Positions 53,039 through 61,441 of a DNA stretch of 64,000 nucleotides are shown piece by piece. The position numbers and the translations under genes are program-made. Position 1 is the stretch's first letter. Each line of letters opens with the position of its first letter. This DNA is from Pararcticibacter amylolyticus (GTDB lineage: Bacteria; Bacteroidota; Bacteroidia; Sphingobacteriales; Sphingobacteriaceae), in contig NZ_QEAS01000011.1 of NCBI RefSeq assembly GCF_003130405.1, forward strand, positions 21,536 through 85,535, read 5' to 3'. The notes under the pieces are model-generated. The model ran no database searches. It was not told the origin of the DNA and saw only the letters and a program-made list of their open reading frames with translations.

Positions 53039-53391
53039 AGATCCTCCTCCTCAGGGGTGTTCAGTCCATCCAGGTCGTCTGTATTCACCAGCAGGTATAC
53101 GCGCTTCAAAAGAACGATGGCAAACGATGTAAGTCCAAAGCTGATCACGATCGCTGTGAGTATCAAAGCTTGCGGAACAGGGTCGGCATAGATATCCGTG
53201 AAGGTTTTTGCATGTTCTGCAATAACAGGAGGCTTTCCCTTCGTGATGTTGCCTAAAAGAAAGATCAGTAGATTGCAGCCGTTGCCCAGCAGCATGATCC
53301 CCAAAAGCAGGCGGACCATACTCCTCCTCAGCATCAGGTAAATTCCTGCGGCGTACAAAATACCTATGAGAAAGATCAGCAGGAGTTCCAT
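53035..53391 (-). CDS. mnhC: Mrp Na+/H+ antiporter subunit C
   Basis: The 118-residue subunit is homologous to NuoK, with three helices (LLLIFLIGILYAAGIYLML; LLLGIMLLGNGCNLLIFLLG; ALILTAIVISFGLTSFAIVLL). The start at 53391 gives the family length; an upstream frame would overlap mnhB and is not used. Its start lies 2 bp after the mnhB stop. Confidence 0.93.
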   Translation of the reverse strand: MELLLIFLIGILYAAGIYLMLRRSMVRLLLGIMLLGNGCNLLIFLLGNITKGKPPVIAEHAKTFTDIYADPVPQALILTAIVISFGLTSFAIVLLKRVYLLVNTDDLDGLNTPEEEDL

Positions 53392-53393
53392 AA

Positions 53394-53807
53394 TCAATGA
53401 GTATTCAGAGAAATTGTAAATAATATAGTGAGTACTACTCCGACAACAACGAGATACACTCCCAGGTCGAAAAACAAAGCGGTTCCAACCATCCCGATAA
53501 CGGGAAGAGGCTGGTTTATCCAAAGTCCGGTCATAACAGGCTGCCCAAACAAAACAGGCAGGAACATGGATAACGCCGCAATTCCCAATCCTGCCGGTAT
53601 CAGCGAAAGCGGTTTATACCGGAGGATCTTCATCGTGTTATCTGTGCCGTGTGCAAAGCTGTGAAGCACGAATGCGATGGAGGCTACCAGCCCGCCCACA
53701 AATCCTCCTCCCGGATAGTAATGTCCGCGGAGCAGTAGAAAAATGGAAAAAAGCAGCAGGATCGGAAGAAGATACCGGGATGCTGCCTGTAAAATCGTAC
53801 TTTTCAT
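53394..53807 (-). CDS. mnhB: Mrp Na+/H+ antiporter subunit B
   Basis: The 137-residue subunit has four helices and the MrpB motif FLLLRGHYYPGGGFVGGLVA. It is separated from mnhA by 1 bp. This is the small, separate MrpB; the MrpA C-terminus carries a related domain. Confidence 0.94.
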   Translation of the reverse strand: MKSTILQAASRYLLPILLLFSIFLLLRGHYYPGGGFVGGLVASIAFVLHSFAHGTDNTMKILRYKPLSLIPAGLGIAALSMFLPVLFGQPVMTGLWINQPLPVIGMVGTALFFDLGVYLVVVGVVLTILFTISLNTH

Positions 53808-53808
53808 A

Positions 53809-56118
53809 TTACTCTTTTTCTGAAGGCCTTAACTTTAATTTAATTAAACTGTATACCCCGAGCGCGGCGATGCTCAGCACCACTATTTCAAACATGGTAT
53901 CAAATCCCCTGAAATCGACCAGGATAACATTTACAACATTTTTTCCTTTGGCAAGTGTGTAAGCAAAGTCGCTGTAAAATTTACTGACGGTTGTTTCTGT
54001 CGGTTCCTGCAGTGCCTTCAGTGCAGTAATAGACAGAATAGAACCGAAAGCCAGTGCAACTACAGCATCTCTTGTCATAATCTTTTTGTTCGCCACGTTG
54101 AGAAAAGGAGGGAGGTTAAACAGCACAAAAACAAAGAGTACAACCGTCAGTGTGTCAATCGTAAACTGCGTCATGGCCAGATCGGGGGCACTGTAGTAAA
54201 CGAACATCAGACAGATGCCATAGCCAACCACACTCATTGCCACAACAGCTGTGAGCCGGGACGAGGTGGTAACGGTCAGTACCACTGCCAGTATGAGAAT
54301 TAAGATATTGACAATTTCATAAATGCCGGCAGAAGAAAGACGGTCAAAATTGATGTAAACCGGGCCACCTCCGAGCAGTTCCCAGGCGAGGAGGATCTCG
54401 GCAAAGATGATGATCTTAAGGATATACGACCGAAGGAATCCGTTGTGCATGATATTGGTATACCAGGAAGAGAAACGGGTGAAACCTGCTGTGATCCTTC
54501 CCGAAAAGGCAGCGGGCGAAAGATTTTCGAACCTTTCGGCAAACCGGAGCTTCCTGATTCCGGGCTTGTTTAAAAAGTACAGGCCTGTGCCGGCAGCAAG
54601 CGTTGCCACGCTGAGTGCCAGCACGGTATTGAAGCCATGCCATACTTTCAGGTGGACTTCTGTTTCTTCTGGAGTCATTGCGTTGACCGCCGGAGAGACG
54701 ATGCTGCCCCCGGCAATAGCCGGCAGGACACCGAAGAACAATCCGCAAATTGCAAGAAGCAGGGGCGGTACCCACATTTGCCAGTGCGGCAGATGAAGCC
54801 CGGAATATTCAGGCGGCAAAGCCCCCGTGAAGGGTCTTATCCCTGCCATGAATCCGGCGGCTACAAGGCAGAGATTGGTTAACACCATGATCGATGTAAA
54901 GAAAACAGCAAACTGGCCTTCAGCATGCAGCGTTGCCTCATAAATAAGGTCCTTTGATACGAAACCAAACAGGAGCGGCATGCCTGCGCTTGATAATGCT
55001 GAGAGAATGCCTGCAAAAAAAACAGGCAGAAGTACCTTCCTCAATCCCGACAGCCCCGATATGTCGCGTGTGCCGGTTTCATGATCAATGATCCCGGTGG
55101 TGAGAAATAACGATGCTTTATAGAGAGCATGGACAACTGTAAACGTGACAGCGGCAGTGAGCGCTTCCGGAGTACCTAATCCAATCAGAAAGGTCAGCAC
55201 CCCAAGGGCAGAAATTGTAGAGTAAGCCAGGATTCCCTTCAGGTCGGTCCGGAGCAGCGAATGAACAGCCGCATACAGCATGGTCACGCCTCCTGCTGTC
55301 ATCAGGGTATACGACCACGCAGTGGTGTCACCCAGGACTGGCGACAGGCGGGCCAGGAGGAATACACCTGCTTTTACCATGGTCGCCGAATGGAGGTAAG
55401 CGGAAACCGGCGTGGGTGCTTTCATTGCTCCCGGCAACCAGAAGTGAAAGGGAAACTGTGCCGATTTGGTAAATGCTCCCGCTACCACCAGGGACAGGAT
55501 CAAAGGATAAAGATTGTCCGCCCTGATTGCAGCCGCCAGTTCCGTGAGCTTACTGATCGAATTTGTCCCGGCGATATTTCCCATGAGGATCATTCCAGTC
55601 AGGAGAAAGAAGCCTCCGAGACCTGTGACCGCCAAAGCCGTTAAAGCGCTTTTCCGTGATGCAGGATCGGTGTTATTGAAACCGATGAGGAAGAAAGAGC
55701 TGATACTGGTTAATTCCCAGAATATGAATATCAGGAGAATGTTATCTGACAATACCAGTCCGAGCATAGAAGCCATAAACAGGTATAAAAACCCGTAAAA
55801 CCGGTCGGCGTATGCCTGCCCCTTCATATAGGACCCCGCATATAGAAAAATCAGTGTGCCAATGCCGGTTATCAGGAGACTGAAAAGCAATGACAGCCCG
55901 TCCATTTTGAAGTCAAGGTTGACAGCCAGAGAAGGAACCCATTCATAGTGCTCAAACGGCACTTCCCCTCTCCCGATCACGGGTATGTAACTTAACAGAT
56001 ACAGAAACAGCAAAGCAGGTAAAAGCGCCATAAAACCGCCGCGTTCGAACCGGAGGTATCTGCCGAAAGGGATTAGAAGAATGGACGCCAGGAAGCCGGA
56101 TAGTATCGTTAATAGCAT
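53809..56118 (-). CDS. mnhA: Mrp Na+/H+ antiporter subunit A
   Basis: The 769-residue subunit is homologous to complex I NuoL. Motifs are FIFWELTSISSFFLIGF (conserved Glu), KSAQFPFHFWLPGAMKAPTP (Lys/His/Pro) and VHALYKASLFLTTGIIDHET. The C-terminal part (about 600-769) has the MrpA-specific MrpB-like domain with YYSAPDLAMTQFTIDTLTVV. Its length is normal for MrpA. The ATG at 56118 is selected over one 23 codons upstream because its signal-like first helix starts MLLTILSG. It opens the operon A-B-C-D-E-F-G. Confidence 0.94.
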   Translation of the reverse strand: MLLTILSGFLASILLIPFGRYLRFERGGFMALLPALLFLYLLSYIPVIGRGEVPFEHYEWVPSLAVNLDFKMDGLSLLFSLLITGIGTLIFLYAGSYMKGQAYADRFYGFLYLFMASMLGLVLSDNILLIFIFWELTSISSFFLIGFNNTDPASRKSALTALAVTGLGGFFLLTGMILMGNIAGTNSISKLTELAAAIRADNLYPLILSLVVAGAFTKSAQFPFHFWLPGAMKAPTPVSAYLHSATMVKAGVFLLARLSPVLGDTTAWSYTLMTAGGVTMLYAAVHSLLRTDLKGILAYSTISALGVLTFLIGLGTPEALTAAVTFTVVHALYKASLFLTTGIIDHETGTRDISGLSGLRKVLLPVFFAGILSALSSAGMPLLFGFVSKDLIYEATLHAEGQFAVFFTSIMVLTNLCLVAAGFMAGIRPFTGALPPEYSGLHLPHWQMWVPPLLLAICGLFFGVLPAIAGGSIVSPAVNAMTPEETEVHLKVWHGFNTVLALSVATLAAGTGLYFLNKPGIRKLRFAERFENLSPAAFSGRITAGFTRFSSWYTNIMHNGFLRSYILKIIIFAEILLAWELLGGGPVYINFDRLSSAGIYEIVNILILILAVVLTVTTSSRLTAVVAMSVVGYGICLMFVYYSAPDLAMTQFTIDTLTVVLFVFVLFNLPPFLNVANKKIMTRDAVVALAFGSILSITALKALQEPTETTVSKFYSDFAYTLAKGKNVVNVILVDFRGFDTMFEIVVLSIAALGVYSLIKLKLRPSEKE

Positions 56119-56161
56119 GCTTTTTCTGGTTTTATGTGCAGCAAACGCCCCACAATGAGAA

Positions 56162-56177
56162 AGAACAAAATTGTTCT
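56162..56177. promoter_or_regulatory. Palindrome upstream of the Mrp operon
   Basis: AGAACAA and TTGTTCT are perfect 7-bp arms separated by AA, centred about 52 bp before mnhA. This is in position for an operator of the minus-strand Mrp operon. No regulator is recognised. Confidence 0.35.
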
Positions 56178-56310
56178 GGATGACCAAACTACTATTAATT
56201 TACAAATGCAGCAAAGAGTTTGTTTGGAATAGCCGGTCGCACCGGGTTGTACTGAGTGCCATTAATAGCAGCCACTGGACTGTAACCGGCCCGCTTTTTT
56301 ACCGGTTTAA

Positions 56311-56328
56311 TTCCGGCATTCGCCGGAA
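56311..56328. repeat. Inverted repeat in the APAF gene 2 upstream region
   Basis: TTCCGGC and GCCGGAA flank a 4-base loop, about 27 bp upstream of the promoter of APAF gene 2. The matching spot before copy 1 has only a degenerate version, so conservation is partial. Confidence 0.3.
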
Positions 56329-56354
56329 GCTTTCGAAGGTCTGCCTAATCCTTA

Positions 56355-56385
56355 TTGATGAGCGGAGCAGGTCGCTCTATATTTG
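56355..56385 (+). promoter_or_regulatory. Promoter of APAF-repeat gene 2 (TTG-N20-TATATTTG)
   Basis: TTG (56355-56357), a 20-bp spacer and TATATTTG (56378-56385). It is the counterpart of the promoter of copy 1, with similarity continuing to the start codon. Confidence 0.75.
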
Positions 56386-56421
56386 ATTCAACAAAAGGAT
56401 AATAACTTAAAAATCAAAGAT

Positions 56422-56826
56422 ATGAAAACGCTTGCTACACTTACCGCCGCTGTATTGTTCGTCACAGTATTTACTGCTTCTGCTGATGAGAGAAGAGAAA
56501 TGAAGAGCGAAACGACTGCTGTTAGCATCAAAGCTCCTGCATTTGAATTCGGAAGTCCTTCCGACTTGAGTGATATGGAAATTGAAAAACTAAAACGGTC
56601 CATGTTTAAAGCGCCTGCATTCGTCTGGGGGGATCCGGAAGAAGTAAATGCCCCGGCACGTACGACTGCGGAAGTGAAAGCAATCAACGCTCCTGCATTT
56701 GAATGGGGAACAACAGATGATATCAATAACAGGGATATCGAATTTTTAAAATTTCAGGCACCTGCTTTTAACTGGGGATCCCCTAATGATCTGGATCTGA
56801 AAGAAATTGAGAAGCTAAGAAAATAA
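56422..56826 (+). CDS. Secreted APAF-repeat protein, copy 2
   Basis: The 134-residue paralogue of the 49960-50361 gene has the same signal peptide plan (TVFTASADERRE). Four APAFx[FW]G repeats lie at residues 38, 64, 90 and 113, the last as QAPAFNWGSPNDLD. Alternation of Glu (repeats 1, 3) with a non-acidic residue (repeats 2, 4) after APAF is kept. Charged helix caps EIEKLK recur. Promoter, leader and terminator are also similar to copy 1, so the whole transcription unit was duplicated. The pair encloses the Mrp operon. Confidence 0.8.
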   Translation: MKTLATLTAAVLFVTVFTASADERREMKSETTAVSIKAPAFEFGSPSDLSDMEIEKLKRSMFKAPAFVWGDPEEVNAPARTTAEVKAINAPAFEWGTTDDINNRDIEFLKFQAPAFNWGSPNDLDLKEIEKLRK

Positions 56827-56860
56827 TCGGGTTAAAATTTCGTATACCCCATCATAGATC

Positions 56861-56894
56861 AAAAGCGCCTGCTGGCTATCCGGCAGGCGCTTTT
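56861..56894 (+). terminator. Intrinsic terminator after APAF gene 2
   Basis: AAAAGCGCCTGC (56861-56872) and GCAGGCGCTTTT (56883-56894) are perfect 12-bp arms with a T-rich end. Confidence 0.8.
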
Positions 56895-56997
56895 CTTTGA
56901 TATGGTTGCGACGGACTTTTGGTCATGGCGTGAAAATTTTCCGATATCGGAAAAAAAGTCTTTGCCTAAACAGAAAATGTTTCTTTCTTTGTCTTTT

Positions 56998-57016
56998 ATT
57001 TAGATTAATTCCAAAT
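56998..57016 (+). promoter_or_regulatory. Fur-box-like inverted repeat next to the receptor start
   Basis: ATTTAGATTAATTCCAAAT is palindromic in 6 of 7 arm positions and shares ATTTAGATTAATT with the site upstream of the other siderophore receptor. It ends only 3 bp before the chosen start codon, an unusual place for an operator. Confidence 0.5.
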
Positions 57017-57019
57017 TCA

Positions 57020-59416
57020 ATGAGCAAAAATATACCCATCTCTTCATTATCTTTCCTTATCCTTTGCCTGTTAATGCCTTTTGCGATGATGGCACAGCAG
57101 AACGGAATAATAAAAGGACGTATCACGACGTCTGATAAAAAGCCAGCCGGATATGTATCTGTTGCCTTAGTCGGGGCTAAAAGCGGGGCCATTACGAATG
57201 AGGGTGGTGAGTACCAGATCAATAAAGTTAAACCCGGAAGTTATATACTAAAAGTAACAGCGGTCGGATTGCAGTCTCAGGAGAAGAGCGTCGTGGTAAA
57301 CGCCGGTGAAACCGTTACAGCAGACTTCGAGCTTACTGAAAACCTGGGTCAGCTGAAGGAAGTTATTATCTCCGGTGCGAGGAATAAATATAAAGTAGAT
57401 AAACCATCTTCGTCATTACGGCTGGATCAACCCTTGCTCGAGATTCCTCAGAACATACAGATCATCACATCGACAGCCTTGGCTGATCAGCAGGCGTTGA
57501 CCCTGAGTGACGGGGTTTTGCGCAACGTCAGCGGTGCAACCCGCCTCGAACACTGGGGCGAAATATATACGAGAGTCAATATGAGAGGAACCCGTGCTTC
57601 CGCTTTCAGAAATGGTTTTAATGTAACGTCGGATTGGGGCCCGGTGAATGAGGATATGAGCTTTGTTGACCATATCGAGTTTGTGAAAGGCCCGTCAGGA
57701 TTCTTAATGTCCAACGGCGAACCGGCAGGTATTTATAATGTCGTTACCAAAAAGCCTACCGGCCGTGATTTCGGCGGCGAAGCTTCCGTAACTTTCGGAA
57801 GCTATGATCTCTACAGGGGCTCCCTGGACCTGGACGGAAAGCTCGTAAAGTCAGGTAAGCTGCTTTACCGCCTGAACATGATGGCTCAGAATAAAAAATC
57901 ATTCCGTGACTATGAGTTCAATGACCGGTACATCGTAGCGCCCGTACTTTCCTATAAGATATCGGATAAAACGACTGTAACCGCCGAATACACATATCAG
58001 CATGTAAAAATGTCCGACCTTGGATCAGCCTATGTGTTTGCGACGGATGGTTATGCCATTCTGCCCCGTGAATTCACCATCTCAGAACCAGACCTGAAAC
58101 CAACAAAAGTAAACGATCACAGTGCATTCCTGAATTTTCAGCACCGGTTCAATGACAAATGGAAGCTGACAGCACAAGGCGCTTATTTCTTTAATAAGCA
58201 ATTATCCAGTGATATATGGCCGGCAAACGTTTTGCCAAACGGAGACATTATCAGGACTCTCTATAATTTCGACGCCATCCTCGACTATCGTTTCGGGCAG
58301 GTCTTCGTGAACGGAGATGTGCGGACGGGCGCCGTCAGACACCGGATCCTTGGAGGCATCGATCTTGGGAAGAAGCAGGGCTGGTTTGACTGGAGTCAGG
58401 CTTTAGCCCTTGACTCTGAACAACAGCCTTTCAATATATACAACCCGGTATATGGTTCTCCGGCTAACGGGATTCCCTCATTTAACCGTTCCATTGATAT
58501 AAAGGACAGAGCTGCATCCATCACTGATCAGGCTTATACCGGACTTTATCTTCAGGATGAACTTGGCTTCCTCGAAAACAAAGTTCGTTTAACTCTGGCC
58601 GGGAGGTATACCTTTTTGAAACAGGAATCTACAGCAGCCGGGGAAACTACCACTCTTAAGGATAACAAATTTACACCTCGTGTAGGATTAAGTGTGTCGG
58701 TAGATAATCAGACTTCCGCTTACGCTTTATACGATCAGACATTTCTTCCCCAGGACGGAAAACTGGAGAGTGGAAAAGCACCGGACCCCGTTACCGGAAA
58801 TAATATCGAATTCGGGCTGAAAAGAGATTGGTTCGACGGCAAATGGAGCAGCAACCTCTCCGTATACCGGATATTGAAAAAGAACCAGTTGTCTGCTTCC
58901 CCCAACAGCACACCAGCCAACCCGGTTTCGCTTCAGCTTGGTGAGAGCCGGGCGCAGGGCATCGAGTTTGATGTACGGGGAGAAATCGTTAAAGGTTTGA
59001 ATGTAGTAGCCAACTATGCCCTTACCGACTACGAGATTACGAAATCGGTAGAGGAATACGGAGCAGAAATTCCGGCAGGTACCAAAATTGCCGGTTATGC
59101 CAAGCATAATATTAACACCTGGCTCACCTATAAGCTGCAAAGTGGTGTGCTGAAAGGATCAGGAGTTTCTGCCGGCTTTACCTACCAGACCGACCGCAGC
59201 TCATGGACCTGGGCAAGCAGCGGGCAAAAGGACCTTCCTTCTTACTTCAGGCTTGACGGAGGGCTGTTCTGGGAAAAGGACAAAATTAAAGTGACCGGTA
59301 ACGTCTTCAATATCCTCGATAAATATCTTTACAGCGGGGCCGCTTACGGCACATATTATTACTGGCAGGCTGAAGCACCCAGAAACTTCCGCTTATCGGT
59401 GTCCTACAGGTTCTGA
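57020..59416 (+). CDS. TonB-dependent siderophore receptor
   Basis: The 798-residue receptor has a signal peptide ending MPFAMMAQQNG and a regulatory-like domain (about 28-105; VSVALVGAKSGAITNEGGEY). The plug follows (SGARNKYKVDKPSSSLRLDQ, LLEIPQNIQIITS, IEFVKGPSGFLMSNGEPAGI). The barrel ends RNFRLSVSYRF. The plug pattern VDKPSSSLRLDQPLLEIPQN is typical of ferric-siderophore (FhuE/FpvA-like) receptors. The start at 57020 precedes a classical signal peptide; an open frame continues upstream to 56897 but would put the Fur-like site inside the coding region. Confidence 0.92.
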   Translation: MSKNIPISSLSFLILCLLMPFAMMAQQNGIIKGRITTSDKKPAGYVSVALVGAKSGAITNEGGEYQINKVKPGSYILKVTAVGLQSQEKSVVVNAGETVTADFELTENLGQLKEVIISGARNKYKVDKPSSSLRLDQPLLEIPQNIQIITSTALADQQALTLSDGVLRNVSGATRLEHWGEIYTRVNMRGTRASAFRNGFNVTSDWGPVNEDMSFVDHIEFVKGPSGFLMSNGEPAGIYNVVTKKPTGRDFGGEASVTFGSYDLYRGSLDLDGKLVKSGKLLYRLNMMAQNKKSFRDYEFNDRYIVAPVLSYKISDKTTVTAEYTYQHVKMSDLGSAYVFATDGYAILPREFTISEPDLKPTKVNDHSAFLNFQHRFNDKWKLTAQGAYFFNKQLSSDIWPANVLPNGDIIRTLYNFDAILDYRFGQVFVNGDVRTGAVRHRILGGIDLGKKQGWFDWSQALALDSEQQPFNIYNPVYGSPANGIPSFNRSIDIKDRAASITDQAYTGLYLQDELGFLENKVRLTLAGRYTFLKQESTAAGETTTLKDNKFTPRVGLSVSVDNQTSAYALYDQTFLPQDGKLESGKAPDPVTGNNIEFGLKRDWFDGKWSSNLSVYRILKKNQLSASPNSTPANPVSLQLGESRAQGIEFDVRGEIVKGLNVVANYALTDYEITKSVEEYGAEIPAGTKIAGYAKHNINTWLTYKLQSGVLKGSGVSAGFTYQTDRSSWTWASSGQKDLPSYFRLDGGLFWEKDKIKVTGNVFNILDKYLYSGAAYGTYYYWQAEAPRNFRLSVSYRF

Positions 59417-59442
59417 TACAGGGATTATTTATTTAGCATACT

Positions 59443-59476
59443 AAACACCTGCTGTTTTCCGGCAGGTGTTTTTTTG
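59443..59476 (+). terminator. Intrinsic terminator after the siderophore receptor
   Basis: AAACACCTGC (59443-59452) and GCAGGTGTTT (59462-59471) are perfect arms followed by a T run to about 59475. Confidence 0.85.
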
Positions 59477-59554
59477 TCGGCTGTACAATGAGCAGCTTCT
59501 TCGTTTGCTCTCTTATCTTGCTATCTTTACAGGGTAATTTGAGCCAAAAAAACA

Positions 59555-60064
59555 ATGAAGAATATTTTTCTACTCCTGTTACTTATTGCCGGACTCAGCC
59601 TCCGGGCACAGAAGGATGATCAGTCCACTCTTACGAAAGTGGGGCAGTCTGCACCAGGATTTAGTTTTCAGCTAACCCGGGACAGCATATCTAAACTAGA
59701 GGATTATAAAGGCAAAATCGTTATGATAAACTTTTTTGCAACATGGTGCCCGCCTTGCCGTGCTGAGCTCCCCAGGGTAGAGTCAGATATATGGAAGATT
59801 TACAAGAATAATCCCAGGTTTGCGCTTCTCGTGTTTGCGAGGGAGGAAGGCTGGGATAAGGTGACTCCTTTTAAACAGCAAAATGGATTTACCTTCCCCG
59901 TGCTGCCTGATGAAGGGAGAAAGATCTTCAGCCTGTATGCAACGCAGTCTATTCCACGAAACGTTATTATCGATAAAGACGGAAAAATTATTTATCAATC
60001 CATTGGCTACGATCCAAAGGAGTTCAGTCAAATGCTCAAACTTTTAGAAGAGAAGCTAAAATAA
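59555..60064 (+). CDS. TlpA/ResA-like thioredoxin
   Basis: The 169-residue exported protein has a signal peptide (LLIAGLSLRAQKDD). The thioredoxin fold of the AhpC/TSA-TlpA type has the active site FFATWCPPCRAELP (Cys65, Cys68) and the cis-proline in TQSIPRNVIIDKDGKI. It reduces disulfides in the periplasm. It stands alone after a terminator. No cytochrome-maturation gene is adjacent. Confidence 0.9.
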   Translation: MKNIFLLLLLIAGLSLRAQKDDQSTLTKVGQSAPGFSFQLTRDSISKLEDYKGKIVMINFFATWCPPCRAELPRVESDIWKIYKNNPRFALLVFAREEGWDKVTPFKQQNGFTFPVLPDEGRKIFSLYATQSIPRNVIIDKDGKIIYQSIGYDPKEFSQMLKLLEEKLK

Positions 60065-60093
60065 GGTAAAAACTATTAAAAAGAATAATAACA

Positions 60094-60124
60094 ATTCCGG
60101 CCGCTTCACAGGTGCGGCCGGAAT
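60094..60124. terminator. Hairpin between convergent thioredoxin and hydrolase genes
   Basis: ATTCCGGCCGC (60094-60104) and GCGGCCGGAAT (60114-60124) are perfect 11-bp arms with a 9-base loop, in the gap between convergent genes. Confidence 0.7.
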
Positions 60125-60133
60125 ATCTGCAGA

Positions 60134-61417
60134 TCAGAAGACCTGGAAAGGAATGTTCACTGTTGAAGCAAATCCCGTATTATCCAGCACATAAACAAAT
60201 AGACGGTAATTCCCTGCCTCTCCAACAGAGGTCTTGATCTGGCCGCCGTCGGTGGTTACTGCCTTCCCGTATCTTTCTGGTCTGGGTTCATAAGAGCCAC
60301 CAAAGCCCAGCACCGTAGCCTCTTTAAGGATTTCCCATACATAGGTAAATTTTCTCTGTTCACGGTCGGTAGCGTCCACTTCTCCTAAGATTGCTTCTCC
60401 TGCGCGGATACGTATGTTGTCAGATGCAGTTTGTTTATTTATCCGCATGGCGCGGATAACCGGAGCAGTCTGGGGTGGTTCTTTTTGGTTCCAGACCCGC
60501 TGCATTGCCTCAACCATAGGCGTTTTTTCACCTTTTAGAGGAAGCCCTTTAACATTTTTCTCCAGGAACATGCTGAACCAGGTAGGCGTACGCTCTTGTT
60601 TCTGTCCCCATAAGAAAACAAACGAGCCCAGACAACGCTTGTTCGCCAGGATGTAATTATTATAACGCTGCTCATAGACTTGTCTTTTCTCTTCACTGGT
60701 CTGTTCCAGCGGTGCTCCCCACGTCGTTTTTGGCACTTCCCAGAAGCCGGTCGGACCCCATTCAGTGACCATAAATGCTCCTTTATAGTCAGAGCGATTT
60801 ACCATCCCGGCAATAGAGACAATCGATCCGTAACTGTTGATTCCTACAAAATCCAGCGAAGGGGCAAGACGTGCAATCGAATCTAATGCAGATTCGTTAT
60901 GGGCAATGACCGTAATAACCAGATGCCTTTTATCCATTGACTTGATAAGTTGGGCGAGTTCCTCTACAAAAAGCCAGGCGGCGCCTATATTGGCATTACC
61001 CAGCTCTATCTCGTTGCCGAGCGCCCATGCCAGTATCCTGGGTTCGTCTTTGTATGCCTGCACGAGCTCCCGCACATTTGCGCGGACTTTGTTTTTATAA
61101 TTTTCGTCAAAATACGAAGCTGAATCCTTTGTCATGGAAATGCCTTGCAGGATATACATGTTATTGGCGGCGGCGAGTTTGAGGTCGCTTTTAACTGACT
61201 CTACAGAGCCGCTCCAGGTTCTGAAGGCATTAGCGCCTGACGCACTGGCGACGCCCAGGGCATTGGTTCCCCCAACACCTTTGATATAGGTTTGTACGCC
61301 GTCTATGTATAGCTGAAAGCTCTGACCATTTTTCTTAATTGCAACACCTTGCTGTGGTTGCCGGGCTGCTGCTGTTATGTAAAACAGCAGCCCAAATAAA
61401 AAGCATAAAATTCTCAT
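60134..61417 (-). CDS. Glycoside hydrolase, clan GH-A (GH2-type TIM barrel)
   Basis: The 427-residue exported enzyme has a signal peptide ending ITAAARQPQ. The TIM barrel has the acid/base motif WALGNEIELG (Glu136) and the nucleophile motif FMVTEWGPTGF (Glu219). A C-terminal beta-sandwich follows (about 330-427). GH2/GH5-like retaining chemistry is expected; the exact linkage is unknown. It lies 24 bp after the SusD gene, in a polysaccharide utilisation locus on the minus strand. Confidence 0.82.
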   Translation of the reverse strand: MRILCFLFGLLFYITAAARQPQQGVAIKKNGQSFQLYIDGVQTYIKGVGGTNALGVASASGANAFRTWSGSVESVKSDLKLAAANNMYILQGISMTKDSASYFDENYKNKVRANVRELVQAYKDEPRILAWALGNEIELGNANIGAAWLFVEELAQLIKSMDKRHLVITVIAHNESALDSIARLAPSLDFVGINSYGSIVSIAGMVNRSDYKGAFMVTEWGPTGFWEVPKTTWGAPLEQTSEEKRQVYEQRYNNYILANKRCLGSFVFLWGQKQERTPTWFSMFLEKNVKGLPLKGEKTPMVEAMQRVWNQKEPPQTAPVIRAMRINKQTASDNIRIRAGEAILGEVDATDREQRKFTYVWEILKEATVLGFGGSYEPRPERYGKAVTTDGGQIKTSVGEAGNYRLFVYVLDNTGFASTVNIPFQVF

Positions 61418-61441
61418 TATATATTCCTGATTCAGCTTGTT

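Noticed and set aside
53392-53523. A longer mnhC beginning inside mnhB
   Set aside because: The extra 44 residues are Arg/Ser-rich and overlap mnhB in another frame. The start at 53391 gives the family length.
49960-56826. The APAF-repeat genes as a CRISPR-like or RiPP-precursor array
   Set aside because: The repeats are at protein level with variable DNA, and each protein has a Sec signal peptide. No cas, maturase or peptidase gene is adjacent.
56897-57019. An upstream extension of the second siderophore receptor
   Set aside because: The extra residues are basic and Cys/Phe-rich and precede a classical signal peptide. The Fur-like site would fall inside the coding region.
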